64,000 nt of DNA from Streptomyces sp. QL37 (GTDB lineage: Bacteria; Actinomycetota; Actinomycetes; Streptomycetales; Streptomycetaceae), in contig NZ_PTJS01000001.1 of NCBI RefSeq assembly GCF_002941025.1, forward strand, positions 8,455,765 to 8,519,764, given 5' to 3'. Of this stretch, positions 60,481-64,000 are shown piece after piece. Each line of letters begins with the position of its first letter. Positions within the stretch are counted from its first letter, which is position 1. A program made the translations under genes and the position numbers. The notes below the pieces were generated by a model. The model ran no database searches. It worked only from the letters and a program-made list of their open reading frames with translations, and was not told the DNA's origin.

Positions 60481-60891
60481 GTGGATCCGGAGTTGGCTGT
60501 GTTGGCGGGCACCGCAGGGACGACCCTCATAGGTCTGTTGACGACGGAGACCTGGCAGCAAGCCAGGAACGGATTCTGCTCGCTGTGGCGTCGGGCCCAG
60601 CCGGAGCGACTCGAGGCAATATCCGCCGAGTTGGATACGACTCGCAGCGATCTGCTTGCCGCGCAGGCCAATGGTGATCCTGACGCCAGGGACGAGCTGG
60701 GGGCCGAGTGGCAGGGTCGTATCCGACGGCTGCTCGTGGCACATCCCGAGGAAACCGAGGCACTGCGGGAGCTGATCGGCGAGCTGGATCCGTCGGCATC
60801 CCTGGCCCGTTCGGTGAATCAACAGGCCACGGCCTCCGGTGACTCCCGGATCTACCAGGCCGGGAGCAATCAGACCTTCGTGCAACGTTGA
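60481..60891 (+). CDS. Bell-like putative effector with C-terminal amyloid-signalling-type motif
   Basis: 136 residues. N-terminal hydrophobic helix (ELAVLAGTAGTTLIGLLTT) followed by a charged helical bundle, with WQQARNGFCSLWRR and SAELDTTRSDLLAAQANGDP and EELRELIGELDP-type segments: the layout of Bell-type pore-forming domains described in Streptomyces. The final 16 residues, GDSRIYQAGSNQTFVQ, resemble the segment near the N-terminus of the NB-ARC protein next door (RSRIYQASGDQHIVEHHHH). Stop overlaps the next start as TTGA, so the two genes are coupled. Function inferred: membrane-acting effector recruited by amyloid templating. Confidence 0.7.
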   Translation: MDPELAVLAGTAGTTLIGLLTTETWQQARNGFCSLWRRAQPERLEAISAELDTTRSDLLAAQANGDPDARDELGAEWQGRIRRLLVAHPEETEALRELIGELDPSASLARSVNQQATASGDSRIYQAGSNQTFVQR

Positions 60892-63023
60892 GCGAACAGA
60901 ACGCAAGGGCCGAGGGCCGGAGCCGGATCTATCAAGCCTCCGGTGACCAGCACATTGTCGAGCATCACCATCACGCCCCCGGATGGTCGGGCCCCGACTC
61001 GGTCCGTCGTGCCGCTGTCGGCCGCCCGCCTCTGGTGCTGCGCGACCGCACCGCGGAGATGGCCCGGCTGCGCGCGGCTGTCGAACCCGGGGTGGGCAAC
61101 GGCGTCCACGTCCTCCATGGCATGGGCGGCTGCGGCAAGACCGCTGTCGCCTACGCTCTCTTCCAGCACGCGACCGGCCAGGCCGGCCGCGTCGGTCTGT
61201 GGGTCAATGCTTCCGACCTCGCTTCCCTGCGCGCCGGCATGCTCGCTGTCGCAGCTGACCGGGGCGCCTCCGACGGCGAACTGATCGGCGCCCGCAGCGG
61301 GCTCCGTCCCGCCGCCGACCTCGTGTGGCATTACCTCGACCACTCCGAGCAGCCCTGGCTGCTGGTCCTCGACAACGCAGACGACCCTTCTGTTCTGCAG
61401 GACGGATGGCTGCGCACCAGTCCGTCCGGCACTGTTATCGTCACCACCAGGCAGCCGGCGAACCGCTGGTGGCCGGGTGCCGACCTTCTCCACTTCGGCG
61501 TACTCCCGCGCGCCGATGCCGCAAAGGTTCTGTACGATCTAGCGCCACACGCCGGGTCGATCGAGGACGCGGCCGAAGTGGCCGACCGTCTCGGGCGGTT
61601 ACCTCTAGCACTGACCCTGGCCGGAGGATTCCTGGCTCATCAGGTGATCGCTCCCTGGACACTCAACGACTACCGCAACAGGCTCGACACCACGCCCTCC
61701 TACGAGGCCATCGCCCTGCTTGACCAAGGTGCCTTGTCGGACGGCGGTGACTCCCGTCACCTGGTCAGCCGTACCTGGCAGCTCTCGCTGGACGCGCTCC
61801 ACACTCGTGGGCTTCCGGAGTCCACTTCCCTTCTGCGCCTGCTCGCCTGCTGGGCCAGTGACCCACTGCCCCTCCCGCTCCTGTCCGGCGCGGAGATTGC
61901 CGGCGATCTCCCTGCGCACCGGGTCGAGTCGGCGCTGCGCGGGCTGCTCGAACACTCGCTGACCGAACTGCTGCCGGGCAGAGTGCGCTGCTTGCGCACG
62001 CACGGTGTGCTGCTCAGCAGCGTGGCGCGAGCGACCCCCGCAGACCAGCGAGAGGCACTCGCTGAGACTGGTGTCCGGCTCCTGATGGCCCTACTGCGCC
62101 ACCCCGACGGGTACGGGGTGCCGAACGCCGACACCACCCTGCTTGCTCCGCACGTGCTGGCCCTGCTGCGCCGGACGGTGGACTGGGAAGCACGTCAGAG
62201 CGTCGTGGCATCGGCCACCGAGTGCGCCTGGCGGCTCGTGGACCTGCTGGACCGTATCGGTGATTACTCCTCGGCTCTCGCAGCGGCCACAGAGGCCGCG
62301 GCACTCGCGCAGCGTGGTCTGGCAGCGGACCACCAGCAGCTTCTCAGGTTGCGTCAACGCGCCAGCAGGGCTGTGTACCGACTCGGGCAGTTCGAGGAGG
62401 CCGAGTCCTCGGCCCGGAAGGTGCTCGACGATTGCGAGCGCGCACTTGGCGCTGAGCACGTGGCCACGTGGGAGAGCTGTCTGGGGCTGGCCCTTCCGCT
62501 CTGGCAGCTGGGGCGCGGATCGGAGGCCCTTCCGCTCATTCGACGAGCTGTGGCCGGTCGGACGGAGGCCCTCGGACCCCTGCATCCGCTCACACTTCTG
62601 GCACGCACTCACATCCTGGAGGTGGCCGCCGAGCAGGAATTCGACGAAGAAGTCGCCATCGGATACGAGTTGGTGGCCCAATGCCGGCAGGCTCTCGGAA
62701 GGCAGAACTCCATCACGTTGACGGCCGAGCTCAATCAGGCTGACCTTCTTCGCCGGGCCGGAAGGTTCGGCGACGCACTTCCGCTGGCTCGCGAGAACGT
62801 CGTGTCGAATGATTCGCACTACGGAGCGGCACACCCGTTCACGCTGGCGGCCCGCACACAGCTCAGCGTCATCCTCGCGGAGACCGGTCGATACGAAGAG
62901 GCTGTCGGGCAGGCCGAACTGGCCGCGGTTGGACGGTCCCACGTGCTGGGCCCGGCCCACCCCTGGACGCGGAACAGTGAGGAACGCCTGCGAGAGTATC
63001 GGAGAGCTCATGAGAGCCCCTAG
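60888..63023 (+). CDS. NB-ARC/TPR STAND receptor with N-terminal amyloid-type motif
   Basis: 711 residues. Residues about 12-30: RSRIYQASGDQHIVEHHHH, related to the end of the previous protein. NB-ARC NTPase: Walker A GMGGCGKT at 78-85, Walker B LLVLDNAD near 158, RNBS-B-like VIVTTRQ, GLPL-like RLPLALTLAGGF. C-terminal third: TPR repeats of about 42 residues (e.g. GQFEEAESSARKVLDDCERALG, GRYEEAVGQAELAAVGR). TTG start at 60888 overlaps the TGA of the upstream gene. Plant-like NLR design; in bacteria such proteins work as immune or kin-recognition switches. Confidence 0.85.
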   Translation: MSEQNARAEGRSRIYQASGDQHIVEHHHHAPGWSGPDSVRRAAVGRPPLVLRDRTAEMARLRAAVEPGVGNGVHVLHGMGGCGKTAVAYALFQHATGQAGRVGLWVNASDLASLRAGMLAVAADRGASDGELIGARSGLRPAADLVWHYLDHSEQPWLLVLDNADDPSVLQDGWLRTSPSGTVIVTTRQPANRWWPGADLLHFGVLPRADAAKVLYDLAPHAGSIEDAAEVADRLGRLPLALTLAGGFLAHQVIAPWTLNDYRNRLDTTPSYEAIALLDQGALSDGGDSRHLVSRTWQLSLDALHTRGLPESTSLLRLLACWASDPLPLPLLSGAEIAGDLPAHRVESALRGLLEHSLTELLPGRVRCLRTHGVLLSSVARATPADQREALAETGVRLLMALLRHPDGYGVPNADTTLLAPHVLALLRRTVDWEARQSVVASATECAWRLVDLLDRIGDYSSALAAATEAAALAQRGLAADHQQLLRLRQRASRAVYRLGQFEEAESSARKVLDDCERALGAEHVATWESCLGLALPLWQLGRGSEALPLIRRAVAGRTEALGPLHPLTLLARTHILEVAAEQEFDEEVAIGYELVAQCRQALGRQNSITLTAELNQADLLRRAGRFGDALPLARENVVSNDSHYGAAHPFTLAARTQLSVILAETGRYEEAVGQAELAAVGRSHVLGPAHPWTRNSEERLREYRRAHESP

Positions 63024-63169
63024 GCATCGGGAAGACGCGGCGTCGCTTCGCCAGAGCCGGTGAGGACCTTGAGAAGAGGCGCCACCGAGCGCGGTCGGCA
63101 GTCGAGAGAACCGACGACGTGGACCGTGTTCGCGGGCCACCAGGAGCACAAGAGGGGAACCAACCACCC

Positions 63170-63406
63170 ATGTACGTCCATTCGGACCGGCTTCCGACCG
63201 GTGCACCACGTTCCCAGGGGCGCGTGTCAGTCAAGCCGTGGGGGCTGCGGCGTATGACCGCTGCCCCGGCCGTGGCACCCGGCTTTGCTCGTGTCGAACT
63301 AGATCCGGTCTCCCAGACGGCACGCTATTCCGATGCCGACGGCCGGCCCGTCGCGAGGAGGGTGCGCGGTTCGGCCAACGGCGACGACGTCGATCCTGGT
63401 GCTTAG
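63170..63406 (+). CDS. tgmA: ATP-grasp-modified RiPP precursor (TgmA-like)
   Basis: 78 residues. Leader-like part VHSDRLPTGAPRSQGRV then KPWGLRRM; core with ARVELDPVSQTARYSDADG and RPV, matching the R-x-ELDP-x-x-Q-x-x-RY-x-D-x-x-GRPVE pattern of precursors with ATP-grasp maturases. GAGGGGAA lies 12 bases upstream of the ATG. The maturase gene starts nine bases after its stop. A Thr/Asp ester-rich peptide (omega-ester type) is the expected product; exact cross-links cannot be predicted. Confidence 0.85.
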   Translation: MYVHSDRLPTGAPRSQGRVSVKPWGLRRMTAAPAVAPGFARVELDPVSQTARYSDADGRPVARRVRGSANGDDVDPGA

Positions 63407-63414
63407 GGCGATCA

Positions 63415-64000
63415 GTGAACAGCATCGGTTCGGTACTGGTCGTCACCAGCATCGACGACCCGACGGCCGACCTCGTGACCGCCGAGTTGCACGACCGGGG
63501 CGTCCCAGTCACGCGGTTCGACTCGGGAGACTTCCCAACCACGTTGGCGGTCACGGCGACGATCACGGGCGACGGGCTGAGCGGCACGCTGTCGACGCCG
63601 AGCCGGATCGCGGACCTGGCGTCGGTGCGCTCGCTGTACTACCGACGGCCGTCCGGGTTCACCTTCCCCGGGCTGGACGCGCAGACCGCCCGGTTCGCCC
63701 TCGCCGAAGCCCGCTACGGACTCGGCGGTGTCCTGGCCTCGCTGCCCGCCTGCCTGTACGTGAACCATCCGCACCGCATCGGGGACGCGGAGTTCAAACC
63801 GTCCGGGCTCGCCGCAGCCGTCGACGCCGGGTTCACCGTCCCGCCCACGCTCATCACATCCAACCCGGACGCCGCAAGGGACTTCATCGGCCGACACGGT
63901 CCGGTCCTTTACAAACCCCTGTCCGCGCCTCCGGACAGCCTCGACGGGTCTTCCCGTACGGTGAATGTCGCCGACGTCACGGCGGATGAGATCGATGACG
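63415..64000 (+). CDS. tgmB: ATP-grasp RiPP maturase (TgmB-like), cut by window edge
   Basis: 195 residues of the N-terminal part are visible. GTG at 63415; AGGGCGAT precedes it. Family segments: VLVVTSIDDPTADLVTAELH, RSLYYRRPSGFTFPG, LYVNHPHRIGDAEFKPSGL, GFTVPPTLITSNP and GPVLYKPLS; the family's YRRP and NHP signatures are typical of TgmB/PsnB maturases that make omega-ester or omega-amide links. The C-terminal ATP-grasp core is outside the window. Confidence 0.88.
   Translation, partial: MNSIGSVLVVTSIDDPTADLVTAELHDRGVPVTRFDSGDFPTTLAVTATITGDGLSGTLSTPSRIADLASVRSLYYRRPSGFTFPGLDAQTARFALAEARYGLGGVLASLPACLYVNHPHRIGDAEFKPSGLAAAVDAGFTVPPTLITSNPDAARDFIGRHGPVLYKPLSAPPDSLDGSSRTVNVADVTADEIDD

Overview
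This is a high-GC actinobacterial chromosome segment, almost certainly Streptomyces. The evidence is GC-rich third codon positions throughout, frequent GTG and TTG starts, several leaderless genes, and Streptomyces-type families: DUF4916, an HTH-NACHT-membrane protein, an NB-ARC/TPR protein, an ATP-grasp (tgm-type) RiPP, DUF6338, DUF3048 and HxlR, TetR and AraC regulators. I see no tRNA, rRNA, ribosomal or replication genes, and no CRISPR array. The mixture of regulators, secreted hydrolases, immunity-like NTPases, insertion-sequence remnants and many frameshifted genes fits an accessory chromosome arm.

Layout. 0-9 kb: a 3'-truncated small protein with a histone-fold-like sequence (minus strand, runs off the left edge), a calcineurin-like phosphodiesterase, remnants of an alcohol dehydrogenase and a HIT protein, an S74 tail-fibre-chaperone pair, an HxlR/MFS divergent pair, a Rieske oxygenase and a VTT/DedA membrane protein with an iron-box-like site between them, and a large unknown protein. 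9-15 kb: leaderless zinc-ribbon protein, fatty-acid desaturase, two divergent secreted proteins sharing one C-terminal domain (one is an M23 peptidase), a C-terminal-winged-helix regulator under a nested dyad, and a NUDIX-like DUF4916 protein. 15.5-21 kb: a 695-residue double amidase with peptidoglycan-binding repeats translationally coupled to a Tat-exported PhoX phosphatase, decayed peptidoglycan-binding and NUDIX genes, and a 4'-phosphopantetheinyl transferase. 21-33.9 kb: Ser-Ile-Gly repeat protein, DUF899, an IS5 remnant, a CE2-like esterase, a DUF3048 lipoprotein, a TetR/DHA2 efflux pair, an XRE-cupin/EamA/FMN-binding(broken)/B3-4 cluster, and a two-gene secreted serine hydrolase/esterase operon.

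34-41 kb: HTH-NACHT membrane STAND protein, a six-repeat tectonin lectin, IS630 and DUF721 remnants, a second serine hydrolase. 41-58 kb: STAS protein, helicase-associated-domain remnant, AraC/oxidoreductase operon, GNAT enzyme, a three-gene membrane operon built on a CHAT (caspase-like) protease, an exported TAP-like hydrolase, LbH acetyltransferase, DUF1963, a TetR regulator with three near-identical operators facing a short-chain dehydrogenase, and an AraC/SDR divergent pair. 58-64 kb: a small toxin-like gene inside a pair of 50-bp inverted repeats, a long non-coding stretch, then a two-gene immune-type module (a small Bell-like protein plus an NB-ARC/TPR protein that share an amyloid-signalling-type motif), and finally an ATP-grasp RiPP precursor with its maturase cut by the right edge.

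The strongest system-level signals are the effector/receptor pair at 60.5-63.0 kb, the CHAT-DUF6338 operon at 46.0-49.5 kb, the inverted-repeat cassette at 58.07-58.69 kb and the histone-fold-like protein at the left edge. Functions are inferred by recognising families by eye; no database search was run.
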